NCBI GenBank assembly: GCA_023525975.1 | Contig: CM042040.1 | Coordinates: forward strand, 58,141,486-58,205,485 | Direction: 5' to 3' | From: Smallanthus sonchifolius | Lineage: Eukaryota > Streptophyta > Magnoliopsida > Asterales > Asteraceae | DNA: 64,000 nt | Part shown: piece after piece, positions 23,979 through 35,380 of the stretch | How positions within the stretch are numbered: the stretch's first letter is position 1 | Layout of the letters: each line of letters opens with the position of its first letter | Position numbers and translations under genes: made by a program | The notes under the pieces: generated by a model | Database searches by the model: none | The model's input: the letters and a program-made list of their open reading frames with translations, nothing else | Told to the model about the DNA's origin: nothing

Positions 23979-24294
23979 TGTTAGGAACAACGTGGCGCAG
24001 CGGAATCAACACACACATGCACAAACGATAATCACGCGGTACTGAAAAATAAACGACACAAGAATTTTATATGGTTCGGTCCCAGTAGGGGACCTACGTC
24101 CACGGGCTGCAACTAGGTTATTTCATTAAGATCTAGGCACACAGATTACAGTTACAACATAGGGTATTTATAGATTAAAACTAGGGTTCCTAACTTGTTC
24201 TCCAAGTTAGGCCCAAACCGTAGAGATAGGCCCATTAGGGCCGGCTAACCCTAATTAGGGCCGGCCGCCTCTAAACGAGACTCCACACCTAACA
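23979..24294 (-). repeat. 5' LTR (minus sense) of the non-autonomous element
   Basis: 316 bp, adjacent to the primer site at 23965-23976, which fixes it as the 5' LTR on the minus strand. Confidence 0.92.
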
Positions 24295-24718
24295 TTAATA
24301 AGGTTAACACTTAACAGGACATGTTTCCTTATTGTCTGAAATTTTATTTTACCAATTGGATGGTTAGAAAGAAAACAATACAACCATATAACAGAAAGTT
24401 GAACTTTCCAATTGGATGGTTAGAAAGAATGGTTGAACTTTCCTTATTTTATTCATGGATTTGGGTTCACAAATTGGTTCATAAACTGCCATATAAAAGA
24501 AGGTGGATTCCTTTTGAGGTACATGCATGCATTTCATTTGCCTATGCGTATGGAGGCTTGTAGTGAATGCAGTTTGACTTTTTAAAAGTCAAACTGTTTT
24601 AGCTTGTCTGAACTATATTCACCATCTTATTGATGACATCTAGCTTCTTCTTTGGCTCATTGTAATTCACCATCTTTAGTTTTAACTCTTATGCTTTGCA
24701 TCTAAAATCTCTGTGTAG

Positions 24719-26843
24719 GCGTCCCTGCTTCCGCAACCACCATTTCAACTGTTACAACTACAACTGCTCAAACATCATCTGCTCTTGTTATATCTTCCAG
24801 TAGTGGGCCAGTCATCAGTATAATCTCAATATATATAGTTTTGTTATTGGTTTTCAAGTATGATCGTGAAAAAATATTGGCGATGAAGTTCTTTTTAACC
24901 ATAATATATAATGACCTCGTATCTATTCTTGAGATATAAGATAAAAAAGGCTCTGGTCATTTTACAAGCCAACAAATCTACAATCTATAAAGATTTCTTT
25001 TGTTAAGCCATGTTGACATTAAAGTATTATTACCAATTTCTTCGGCGTTACATGTTATTGTTTATGAGATCCATCTGCTCCATGTGATTTTGCCACGACG
25101 ACTACAAGTGGCGGCACAGCTGTCGCCTCTGCTCCAAAGTTACGATCTGAAATTACTGGAAAGACTGTTGAGGAGGTATCCAAATAAACTGCTTATTATC
25201 TCTGTATCTTATTGAAATTTGGTTCATTAAAACAAGACACCATCTGATTCTTTTTCTATTTTGGTCTTTCTTTAAAGATCATCAAGGGGTGGAATGTTGA
25301 GCTCCAGGAGCAAACTAGCAAGTTCAGGAAGCAAGCTAATGCAATAGCTGAATGGGACAGAAGAATCTTGCAGATCCGGGATGTTCTTCTTAAACTTGAG
25401 GTGAGTCGCATTTACTCTAATTCTTATGATTGAATGAGCTTTTCTAACGGTCATTTGACGTCACAAGTTCTCTCACATGTATTCTAGCTACTTACATTGT
25501 ATCTCTGGTTTGATTATAATGTCGGTTTGATTTGATATACATTATAGGGTAAATTAGGTATTTTTACTGACAGTTGTTGTCACTTGGTACAATTTTTAGG
25601 TTGACAAGTCTTTACAAAGTGTGGTAGAAGAAGCTGAAAGAATATACAAAGATGAGCACGGTCTACTTCTTGATGATGAAGCAACTTCAACCAGAGTATT
25701 AATTAAAACTGTTATTTTTTTAATGTTTATGAAGTGGGAACATTACTTCATCTTTATTATAAATCTCAATTTTATATTATTATATATTGTCTACTGATGC
25801 TTGCATGGGTTTGTCAGAAAACTAAACTGCATGAACTCACTATTGATAATTTCATGTATGAGCATGCTGAATTCTTTGAGAGAGAAATGGAACAGATGAC
25901 AAAACAGATTAAATCTGTTATTCAGACTTTTAATGCCAATCAGGTGACTTTTCATTGAGGTTTTAATTTTGCCAAAATACATGCAATGTTTGATCAGATA
26001 AAGTGCTTTGACATTTAGTCAAACATCCAATATACCCTTATAATATTCACTGAATGTCAAACTGAACCATTAAATTCTTACCTCAAGAGTTTTGTAACAT
26101 ATCTGTGGGTTGATGTTGATATGGTATGTGTCACATTTAGGGTGAAGAACTTGAAGTAACTGATGGTATGACCCCACTGGATGTTGTTCGGATCCTTAAC
26201 AATCAACTAAGCTCGTTAACGTGGATTGATGATATGGTATGTTGTTCGGATTCCTTCTAGTTTTATTCACTTTCTTTAATTAACCTTGGTTGAAAATCAA
26301 ATGGTCAAATTTCAGCAATTACATTTTTGAATCTGAACACAAGTGGCAAAATAAATGGGTTGGATAATGGGTCAAAACGGGTTCATTTTATTTTCTTTCC
26401 AAAACGGTATCCAAACATGACATAGGAAACCGTCTTCCTAATTGCAGAATTAACTTTCTTAATAATGCATTAATCTTGTGATGATTTTAATTGGGCAAAC
26501 TTTGCAGAAATATAACCAATTTTTCAAACTATTTCAGTTAAGTCACTCAATCTTTTTTTGTGTCAGTTAGGACAATGACATCATCTTATGTGTAGCAGTT
26601 ACACTTTGGCATATGATTAAGGACCGTGATTAGTATTATGATACAGTTAAGTTTGGTTAGTTTTCGTTTACTAGAACGGTTCAGCTTATGGCATAGTGAT
26701 CATGGATGTTTGACTTGTTGACTTTAGTATTAACATGTTTAAAATAAATTTCGCAGGTTGGGGGAAGTAAAGATAAATACACCGATGTTGATGAAGCGCG
26801 TGAAAATTGGTCGGGTTATGTGGCAAACTTCATTTTTCGATGA
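24719..26843 (+). pseudogene. NUP62: Captured nucleoporin NUP62 exons forming a chimeric open frame
   Basis: NUP62 is a central-channel FG nucleoporin, and its Nsp1-like C-terminal coiled-coil joins the NUP54/NUP58 complex. Candidate exons: 24719-24810 (Ser/Thr-rich linker), 25092-25175 (KLRSEITGKTVEE), 25278-25400 (IIKGWNVELQEQTSKFRKQA, AEWDRRILQIRDVLLKLE), 25600-25695 (VVEEAERIYKDEHGLLLDDE), 25818-25943 (EHAEFFEREMEQMTKQIKSV) and 26141-26236 (VTDGMTPLDVVRILNNQLSS). A last exon, 26757-26843, is not NUP62-like, ends in TGA and keeps the phase. Exons 25278 to 26843 are separated by GT-AG introns and contain no stop. One native exon, between LLKLE and VDKSLQ, is missing. No clear acceptor precedes 25092. 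The FG repeats and the true start are absent, so the native function is lost. A transcribed chimera is possible but unproven. Confidence 0.78.
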
Positions 26844-26959
26844 AACTTGTATATGACATATTTTGTATTAACATATTGTTAACTAGACGAAATGTTTGTT
26901 AATATTTTATGAAATGGGTTATTTTGGTATTTATGTGCTTTATTTTGTATTAATATACA

Positions 26960-26963
<4 letters not shown>

Positions 26964-26996
<33 letters not shown>
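26964..26996. repeat. (TA)n microsatellite
   Basis: About 16 TA dinucleotides between the NUP62 tail and the CACTA right end. Confidence 0.9.
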
Positions 26997-26999
<3 letters not shown>

Positions 27000-27057
27000 T
27001 TTCATTTAATCTGATTAATAGCAGGTCTTTTTAAATTATTTTTTTTAAACAGTAAAA

Positions 27058-27265
27058 CAGATGACACTTTTATGACAGAAAATGCTTGTCATCTTATTTA
27101 TGATGCCATCCTTGACACGCGCTTCCTGTCGTAAAGGCATGTCATAAATGTGTCATAAAAAGATGACACACACACGCGTGTCATCTATTTTTCTTGACAT
27201 GGTCTTCTTTGACACGCGCTGCCGTGTCATCTAACCCCTTTTATGACACGCAATGCGTGTTATCT
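27058..27265. repeat. CACTA right subterminal repeats
   Basis: About eight copies, in both orientations, of words built on TGTCAT, GATGACAC and GACACGCG. These are expected binding sites for a CACTA transposase and match the words near the left end. Confidence 0.65.
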
Positions 27266-27285
27266 AAGGTTTTTTTCTAGTAGTG

Positions 27286-28087
27286 GTGTGAAACAGAAGC
27301 TCAAAAGGGGACTTCTTGTCTAACACAGTAGAGGGTAGTCGGTTAGTAATATGAGTGGTTGAAGAGAAAGTGTACCCACAAATGACCAGAAGCATTTGCT
27401 ACCAAAAAGCATAGCCAGACCAATTTCGGTAATATGACGGTGTTTTCTTTCATCCCTGCCGTTTGGCTGAGGATTATAAGGGCATGCCATTTTATAAGTA
27501 CCGTTTTCCAAGAAGAATTTTTTCACCTGATGATTGGTGAATTCAGTGCCACCATCACTTTGGAAAACCTTGACCTTTGTAGAAAGTTGTGTCAGAACAA
27601 AGGTAAGAAATACTTTGAGTACTTGGAAGAGATCTGACTTCACTTTTAAAGGATAAAATCATTGAATCTGGAACAAAGGTAACAAATAATTTGAGTACTT
27701 GGAATAATCATCGATAAAGATGGAATAGTAATGATGCCATCCATAGAAATAATGGGAGTCGGACCTTATAAGTCACAATGTACTAAATCAAGAGTGCGTA
27801 ATGAACGTTTTTCATTTATAATAAATGGAAACCGATGATGTTTTGCAAGTTGACAAGATGACCATAAACCAGGCTCAGGAAAATTAGAAGTAATAGATAA
27901 ACAACCAAGTTGGTTTAACAATGAAATAACATCAAAAGTTGCATGCCTTAATCTGCTATGTCAAGTTTCAAAAGAGACGTTTTTCTCCAAGGTAGTAATG
28001 GAAGCCATATTGGCTTGAAATCCAGTGCTCAAAACATATAGCTCGTCTTCATGCTTCGCTTTTGCCAATATTTTCTTGGTGACCGGA
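27286..28087 (-). pseudogene. Copia A integrase remnant
   Basis: On the minus strand, 27643-27320 reads STKVKVFQSDGGTEFTNHQV, YNPQPNGRDERKHRHITEIG and further integrase sequence. The second catalytic Asp (SDGG) and the Glu (DERKHRH) are visible. Reading up to 28087 gives the GAG-pre-integrase zinc region (HSRLRHATFDVISLLNQLGC, CQLAKHHRFPF) and the start of the integrase core (LDLVHCDL). Stops and frameshifts are frequent. At 27286 it stops abruptly against the CACTA right end, and RT is missing. Confidence 0.8.
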
Positions 28088-30502
28088 TGTAACATCCTGA
28101 AAATCCATAAATTAATGAATCGGGTTAATGAGGGATCCAAATTCTTTTGTTAACGGCTTTGAACTATAAAGATTTCACGTAAGGCTCGGTATATCAGAGG
28201 GAGAGGACCCGGTTGGTCGTTATTTAAAAAGTTCGGTTAAGAAATATGTTGGAAGAATTAGGAGGGACCTGAAGCAAAACTTCTAGGTGGTATTTAACCC
28301 ACCTTAATGCGCAACCCTAGGCCATTTGGCTAGGGTTTGCGATGGCAGAAGGATGCGAGAGAGAGGAGGAGGGCGGTGTGGTGATAGTGCGGTGGTCTTA
28401 CGACGGTGCCAAGCGGGAAGGAAATCTACGCTATGCGTTAAGGTAATACCCGTACACTCCGTTTGCGCATTTGTTTATGATTATAATGTAAAGACCCGAA
28501 TAGGGTTGGTGTTTTTGATATCGGCCGATGGCTAGTACTCGGAGGGTAAAGGTGACCGGTCGAAGGGATGTTTACGGGGTAGCAGGAGGCAGCGATGACG
28601 AGGTGGAACCCGGGGGAGCCTTGGGGTGTGACTCGACGGAGAAGACATACTCGAAAGGAAGGGGTGGTGGCGAGAGGTTGAGACGGCAGCCATGGTGCCA
28701 ACTGTAAAGGTGCATGGTGGTGCATGATGGTGGCGTATGGTGGCGGGAATTAACGGGGGCCGATTAGGGTTTTACCGAAGAAGAAAGCGAAGAATTTGGA
28801 AGGTGGAGTACGAGGAAGGCATGTGTGTTGGCTATGACGGGCTCGGCTAACGTTGTCGTGCAGTGTGCGCACATGGGAAATCGACGCAAGTTCACACATT
28901 TCACTTGGTTATGACATTCATGTGCATATGGAACCAGGTCCGAGTACGTGTGTGCTCGTGGGGGCTAGGGTTGCGTGATCACGTACGTACGAGCATGGAA
29001 AACCTAGGTCCGGGCATGCGGTTTCTAAATGGGCCAAGGACGATTCGGTTTGGGTGAACGCATGTGACTAGGGTTTCATGGAAGTGGGAATGAACGGATA
29101 AGACTGAACTTCGCAATTATGTTATATTCATGCGTGTTCAACGTTTGTTTTGAACGTGATCTGATCCTTGGATCATATGTTTGTCAGATTTAGGCTTCGA
29201 GCGTGAACAGACTATTTGCAAAGGGCTAAGACTCAATGTAACCGGTGAGTTTCTAATCCCCCACTTCTTTAAATGTTTTTAATGTTTTTGGGGATATCGT
29301 ACACGCTTATGAGTCAAGTTTGTTTTATTAAACATATTAAGAGTTTTGGGTTTAACCCGAAGTGGTTACGAACTATAATACGAGTTGAAGGTTCTATGGG
29401 GTGTCTATGGGAACATGTGAGCTAGAGATAAGGGTTACTAGTGGGAATTGAGTTAAAGGTTAGTCAGGTTGAGTCGGGATATAAGCTAAACGCTTATGAA
29501 TACGTCTATGATACATTATCTTAGTGCTATTAGTGGGATGCAAGTGTAGCTAATGAGTCATGTAAATGATGTGTTATATTATGTGTTTTATATTTGTGTG
29601 TCGTGTTTGCATCGTTGTCTTTATGAGACGGCAAACAGGATTTGTGAAGGACGAGGTCTTCGGTGAGTCACCAATGGTGAAAATGCTTAAAAGGTTAACG
29701 ATGAGCTTGGGGTGTGTCGAACGCCCTAACGAGGGTGCAGTGATGAGGTATGTGTTTGTCTGCTTATATATACATGTGTTAACTTGCATACAAGCGTTCA
29801 GTTATATTTATTATGTATGAGATTGTATTAATGTGATGTGTAGATGATATTAATGTGGTAAGTAGAGTTAGATTAACCGTTGTGTGAGGATTATAATGTG
29901 GTGTTGATAACTGTTGTGTCTGTTGATTTGTAAGAGCCTTGGTCAAAGCACAGTAAGTCGAGGTCTAGGGAATTGTTGTGTTGACCAGGTTTCGAGTTAA
30001 TATGTGTACTAGAGTATGAGTTATTAGTGTAGTAAGTTTGATCTATGTCAATGAGACTACAGGATTATTATTATTATGGGATGAGTCTTGGGTGGTGAAC
30101 AGTTATGGGATATCGTCTGATAACAGGGGTTATCTATTTGTTAATGAATTGTGAAACTACTCTATAAGGACCGAGGGTCCTAGGTAAAGTTTAAATAACT
30201 TTTGTGACGAGTTGGATTTTAATTAAATTAAACTATTAGAACTCACTCAGCGTAGCTGACTTTGTGTGTGCGATAGATTGTTTTGCAGGTAAGCTTTGCG
30301 TTGACGTATCTTGGCTTGGGAGTGGTGCTACTCGGAGTGGTATGCATGCATTTTTGAGGTAATTCATGATGATAATGACTTTAAATAATATTCAAATATT
30401 TTAGAAAGACTTCCGTTGTAATTTGATTAATAATTTATGTCTTTTTAAGAGGACGACCCGTTATGAGAACCAACTGTAGGATACCCGGGTCGGGGTCTTA
30501 CA
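28088..30502. mobile_element. Solo LTR, 2.4 kb
   Basis: It starts TGTAACATCC and ends GTCTTACA, with perfect CCGGA duplications on both sides (28083-28087 and 30503-30507). Copia A protein sequence resumes on the far side, so this is an insertion into that element. No primer site, purine tract or coding domain lies between the ends. One very long LTR left by recombination of a full element is the simplest reading. The length fits large gypsy LTRs of the Tekay/Del kind. The frames inside (28326-28535, 29566-29820) look non-coding. Confidence 0.75.
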
Positions 30503-31650
30503 CCGGATCCTAAATAGCAAAGTATGATCGAGAAAAAAAGGACACTAAAAGCATAGTTAGATGCTAAGTTACTAATAGAAAGTAATTTCTTCTAAAGATG
30601 GGGAACAACAAGCATATCATGTAAAGCCAAGTTTTTTGAGATTGTGGCTTTACCTAACCTTGAAATATGTAAAGAATTGATGTTGCTGATGATGACTTTT
30701 TTATGATCCATAATATGGTGTGGAAGTGTAAAGATGAGTCGAAGATGGTGCCATATGAGCAGTAGCACCAGAGTTGACATACCAATCAAGATAGTTGTCA
30801 GACACATGACACTTAGGATGGAATGTTTGTGTTAGGTTTACAGCCAAATAGGATGCTTGTTGAGCATAAAAAGCAATTTTAGCCTATAAACTTGCCTCTT
30901 GACCATCTTTTCTACAATGGGGGAAGGCGTAGTCCTGACCTCGTTCCCACCCCCCTCCCTAAGAGTGACCCGAATGACCACCAGATTATCGGCCTCATGA
31001 TGCACCATATTGGGGTTGTTGATAGAGAGTAGTAAAGGTTGCTAGGGCAGGGGACGAACCGTGAACGGAAGTCATGAAAGCCTTTGAGAGGAGTTCAAGG
31101 AATGGATGGCGCTTTCATAAAGGCTTAAACTGGAGTTGTTCATGTCGGTCGGTAAGCGACAATCACTTTCTCAAGGAATAGTCTAAAGTCGGTTAGAAAG
31201 CCATCTATCGGAAACAAGGGGCATGTTTGAGAAATGGAGTTAATAGATGAAATGTCTTTTAATGAATAGGACCCAGCGAGCTGAAAGAGTCAATCCCATC
31301 CTGAAGGAGCTAATGGAAGCATGAATTCAATATGAAAGTGGGCTCTTCTTCTTTGATTCAAGCAAGTTAACCATAAGGTGAATCGATGACTTGAATGAAG
31401 CCATTCTCCGAATGGATGGCTCAGTGCACAAGGGAGAAAGTCTCAAAAGTTTGGCCCAAACCACAAAGGAACCAATTAGTTTTGTCAGATTCAACAACTG
31501 GTTAACTAAGAGCAACCAATTAATCACAAAAAGACTCAAATTTTTTACCATAATCTAGAAAAAAAAGTGGGTACCTTCAGTGAGTTGTCATAAAGAATCA
31601 CAGAGATTGTGGGTGAGTTCCACTGAATCATGGTTATTGGCAGCCTCGAG
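30503..31650 (-). pseudogene. Copia A gag and protease remnant
   Basis: Minus strand, high to low: the gag core reads THNLCDSL, QLTEGTHFFLDYGKKFESFC and NWFLCGLGQTFETFSLVH, typical of copia gag (UBN2-like) in plants. The protease region near 30780 reads WYVNSGATAHM, where families have WYVDSGATNHM, so the catalytic Asp is replaced by Asn. It is followed by ISKNLALHDMLVVPHL. Several stops are present. The texture of 31020-31560 at first resembles organelle DNA, but the gag match explains it. Confidence 0.75.
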
Positions 31651-32031
31651 TGTTGCCCTTACCCCGAATCAAAAATCAAACGAAGAACATGAACAATTAT
31701 ATGGACACAAAATCTTATGTAACCAATCAATATATATAAATGAATTTCTGGTTATACAAATCTGATTACAATCAATCCTATATATAGTGCTAAACTGAAT
31801 CATCGTGTTGTTTCCTTGAATCCTTGCATCCTCTTATTTGAATAGAAGTAATCGTCGCCTCTTTTCATTGTGTCTGTTCCAGTCGGTGTATCTCACGAAT
31901 TATAGTTTTCCAACTTGTGTTTTGACACATCCAGTCCCTCTAGATATAAGTAATACAATTTCTATTCTAAATACAATAATAACCTAATTACATAACTAGT
32001 CCCTATACTATGTGAAAGTGATTAACTCTCA
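31651..32031 (-). repeat. 3' LTR of copia B
   Basis: From TGTTGCCC to AACTCTCA on the plus strand. The first 220 bp are repeated at 38870-39089 with a few differences. Confidence 0.9.
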
Positions 32032-32032
32032 T

Positions 32033-34906
32033 TCACCCCCTTAATCACGATCACATTGTTGTAGGTCTTGAACTCCGAGCAGTTCCCTTATTGTAGTAAG
32101 CTTAACTCTTGCTAATGCCTTTTAAATATGTATGCTCTTTGCAATTCTCCACTGGTGTGTTCTACATTGATGTGGTTGTCTTCAACACACTCTCTTATAA
32201 AATGATAACGTGTGTCTATATGCTTGATTCTTCCATGAAATGTTGGGTTCTTCCTTAATGCTATAGTTGATATGTTATTAACTAGTAAAGTAATATTTTC
32301 TTCCTTCCAGCATGTTATTCCACTGAGTAATCTATTTAACCATAATGCTTGACATACTGCTGCTGTTCCTGCCATAAACTCATATTCACATGATGATAAT
32401 GCAACACTTTGTTGCTTCTGAGTGCTCCATGTTATAGGTGAGTTCCCGGAGTAAAATACTATCCCTGTAGTTCATTTTCCTTCTTCAGTGTTAGCTCCAT
32501 AACTATTATCACTATAACTAGTAATCTTGCAGCCTCTGAATTTTCTATAAGTTATACCGAACTGCTTAGTTCCTTTGCTATAATGCAACACTTGTTTGAT
32601 AGCTTTCGGATGATGTTCCTCTGATTCTTACATAAATCTAAGTAATCCAACTGGGTATCATAGATCTGGTCTTGTATGCAATAAGTATCTTAAACAACCA
32701 ATTAAACTTTTATATTCTATTTCATCACCTAAATCTCCTCCTTCGGTCTTTGTCAGCTTGGTTCCTGGGTCCATGGGTATCTTTGTCTCATTACTATCCA
32801 TCATGTTGGCATCCTTGAGTATCTTGTTTATATATCCTGTCTGTTTGATTGATGTCTCACCCCCCGATTGGGTAACTTCTATGCGAAGATAGTATGCTAA
32901 CAACCCTAAGTCACTTATTTTAATCTTTTCTTCCATTTGAGATTTGAAATACCCTATTTTTGTCTTTGGAGTTCCGTCACTATTAGATCGTCAACATAAA
33001 CTCCAATTAACAAGGTTGAGCCCTTGTTTCTCCTTGTGTATACTGCTTGTTCTAAGTTACACTTCTCAAATCCCAGTGACTTTAAAGTATGGTCTAAATT
33101 CATGTTCCATGAACATGGTGCTTGTCTTAAACCATATAGTGATTTAGAAAGCTTATACACTTCCCCCTCACTTCCTGTCTTCACAAATCCCTCTGATTAT
33201 GAGACATAAACTTCTTCCATTAAGTCTCCATGCAAGAATGCAGACTTGGCATATAGATGATGTACTTCACATTCATTATATGCTGCTAATGCCAATATTA
33301 GCCTTACTGTCTCTATTCTTGCTACTGGGCAAAGACTTCCTCAAAGTCTATCCCTCCTGTTGCACGTATCCCTTGCTACTAATCTAGCCTTGTGCTTTGC
33401 AGTCTTTCCACTTGCATCCTTTTTGTTCTTGAATACCCATTTCAAGCCAATTGCTTTGTGGTTACTTGGTAAGTCTGTCAGCTTCCAAGTCTCATTCTTA
33501 TTTATGGATTCTAACTCAGCTTTCATTGCTTCTATCCACTTCCCATCTTCAACTGCTTCCTTGTAATTTCTTAGTTCTTCTTCAGCCAAGAGAAGTTCTT
33601 TGTAGTCTGCTTCTACTTCTCTTGCTCGTTTAGTAACTTTTCTTAGAGTTCTAAAACCTTGTAAAGGTGTATGATCAAATGGTCTTGCTGATATCTCGGT
33701 AGATGGTTCTGAAATGTATTTTGTTGAGTTTGGTACATAGGTATATGTTGGTGGAGTGAATGGTGTACTTGGTGAGTTTATAGGTGATTGCCTTGTTCCT
33801 TGTGTATTGCTATCACCTGCTAAATAACCATCAAGGTTTATGGGTTCTATTTCAACGTCTTTTGGTAGGTTAGTAGCATCTCTGCTACTGTGAAATCTAC
33901 CCATTCTGGTTCTTCACTCCCAAATTCTTCAATAAACTCCTTCCAATTCCATGAATCCTTTTCAACGAATTTTACATCTCTACTTACACAAATTCGTTTC
34001 GTCTCTAGATCAAATAATCTGCATGCCTTTGATCCTTCCTTTATTCCTACGTACACCATCGGAATGCTTTGATCATCCGATTTATTTAGATGTTGAGATG
34101 GTACCTTAAAATATGCTACGCAACCAAATATTATTAAATATTCTAAATTTGGTTTCCTACCCTTCATAGCTTCATACGGCGTACTGTCCTTTAAAGCTTT
34201 AGTAGGTACTCTGTTCAATATTATCCCAAAAGCTTCAGATAGCATGTCAAACTGCCTCTCCCCAAAAGTTAGGAGGCATCTTCATTGCCTTTAACATTCT
34301 TCGTGTTGTGGACAACATTGTCTTGTTTCTTCTCTCAACCACTGCATTCTGCTGTGGCGAGTATGGTGTTGTCAATTGCCTTTAACTTTCCTCCTCTATC
34401 TATTCTCAACATCTTCAACTTGGTTCCTACTTCATTTTCCACCTTTTGCTTGAACTCCTTAAAGGTTTCAAATGATTGATCCTTTGAGTCCAAAAAGTAC
34501 ACCCACATGTAGCGTGTACAGTCATCTACTAGTAAAAATATGTACTCATTTCCCAAATGTGTTGGTGGAGATATAGGGCCACATAGATCTCCATAGACTA
34601 AGTTTAATGCTTCCGGTGACTTAAACTTAACTTGTTTTGGAAATGGAGCTCTACTGTGTTTTCCTAATAAACATGCATCACAAATTTGACTAGCATGGTT
34701 TATCTTAAGAATCCCCTAAACCAAATTCTTCTAGGTCATTTGTTTAATTGAATCAAAGTTCAAATGACCTAACCTTGCATGCCATAACCATGCTTGAAAT
34801 TCTAGGCTTCCCAACTGACAAATAGGTACACCAATCTTCAAATTGATGTTGTAAAGTCTATTCCTTGAACGTGTGACTCTCATTAGAAGCTTATGTTCTT
34901 AATCAT
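32033..34906 (-). pseudogene. Copia B pol: integrase, reverse transcriptase, RNase H (broken)
   Basis: Reading from 34906 down: the pre-integrase zinc region (WLWHARLGHLNFDSIKQMT, CDACLLGKHSRAPF), integrase core (LVYGDLCGPISPPTHLGNEY, VDDCTRYMWVYFLDSKDQSF, RIDRGG) and integrase tail (FGCVAYFKVPSQHLN, KGRKPNLEY). The Ser/Pro/Thr linker follows, with INSPSTPFTPPTYTY. RT has AIGLKWVFKNKKDASGK, YGLRQAPCSWN and VYVDDLIV. RNase H has AVCQALWLNRLLSGIT and HIDTRYHF. Frame changes occur near 34350, 33900, 33350 and 32945, and an RT N-terminal part around 33200-33345 is scrambled. It is non-functional but close to copia C at 15906-19516. Confidence 0.9.
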
Positions 34907-35095
34907 TGATGTGCTCTAAATTATACATATATTTCACATCATTTGCATCTCATTTTTTGGCAATTTCTTTGTACATTGAGTTAACTTGTCGCCCATTTAG
35001 CTTCTATTTAAGTTTCAGGGAAAACCAAGCTCAAAAAGAAGAAATAAGCGAAAAGACGGCAAAAATGCAAGAAACTGGCCAAGTCAGTAGCTGAA

Positions 35096-35365
35096 GCACG
35101 GGCCGTTCCCTACCAGGCACGCCCCCGTGCCCTCACCGAGCAGAAAAAGACAAAAGTTTCCGGCCAAGCACGGGTCGTGCCTCACTAGGCACGCCCCCGT
35201 GGTCAACTTTTAGTCGTACCAGAGTACTGTTGTCACCCAGTCAGACGAAGCACGGGGCCGTGCCCCACTAGGCACGCCCCCGTGTCCAGTACATGCACAG
35301 TACGTACGCGATAGAAACAAAAGCGGTTCACCAGGTGTCTAAGCACGGGGTCGTGCCTCACGTCT
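35096..35365 (+). repeat. Array of GC-rich half-palindromes upstream of LTR promoter
   Basis: Four irregularly spaced units start at 35096, 35168, 35250 and 35343. Each begins GCACGGG(G)NCGTGCC, and the first three are followed by AGGCACGCCCCCGTG. Each unit can fold on itself. The surrounding LTR is AT-rich, so the array stands out. Confidence 0.85.
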
Positions 35366-35372
35366 CAGACAG

Positions 35373-35380
35373 TATAAATA
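35373..35380 (+). promoter_or_regulatory. TATA box of the solo LTR
   Basis: TATAAATA, followed by GAGGCC about where transcription would begin, lies directly after the GC-rich array. Confidence 0.5.

Larger units (their letters stand above)
21578..24294 (-). mobile_element. Non-autonomous LTR retrotransposon (LARD/TRIM-like)
   Basis: Two direct LTRs (21578-21895 and 23979-24294; start TGTTAGG, end CCTAACA) are flanked by identical TTAAT (21573-21577 and 24295-24299). The primer site lies on the minus strand at 23976-23965 (TGGTATCAGAGC), and a purine tract (AAGTGGGAGATT) lies next to 21895, so the element reads right to left. The roughly 2.1-kb interior has no gag or pol similarity. Short frames such as 22141-22473 are rich in Pro/Ser and look non-coding. 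It would depend on proteins from another element. The LTRs are nearly identical, so insertion is recent. Confidence 0.93.
15869..27285 (+). mobile_element. CACTA-type element with captured host gene pieces
   Basis: The left end is CACTACTAGAAAATG, and the right end read on the minus strand is CACTACTAGAAAAAAACC. Subterminal words TGTCATCT, GTGTCA and GACACGC/GCGTGTCA cluster inside both ends (15888-15905 with 19522-19580, and 27058-27265), as in CACTA elements. The 3-bp flanks (ATA and GTG) do not match, so the duplication is decayed or one edge has moved. No transposase is present. The cargo is exon-like pieces, all in plus orientation: kinase (20498-20563) and NUP62 (24719-26843). The element was later hit by a copia element and an LTR element without pol. 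Removing both leaves about 5.1 kb. Confidence 0.62.

Noticed and set aside
28326..29820. Frames of 69-95 codons inside the solo LTR as possible genes
   Set aside because: No recognisable domains, and the stretch lies between TG...CA ends with a perfect target duplication.
31020..31560. Mitochondrial-looking sequence texture, considered as an organelle insertion
   Set aside because: Minus-strand translation gives copia gag (DYGKKFESFC, WFLCGLGQTFETFS), so it belongs to copia A.
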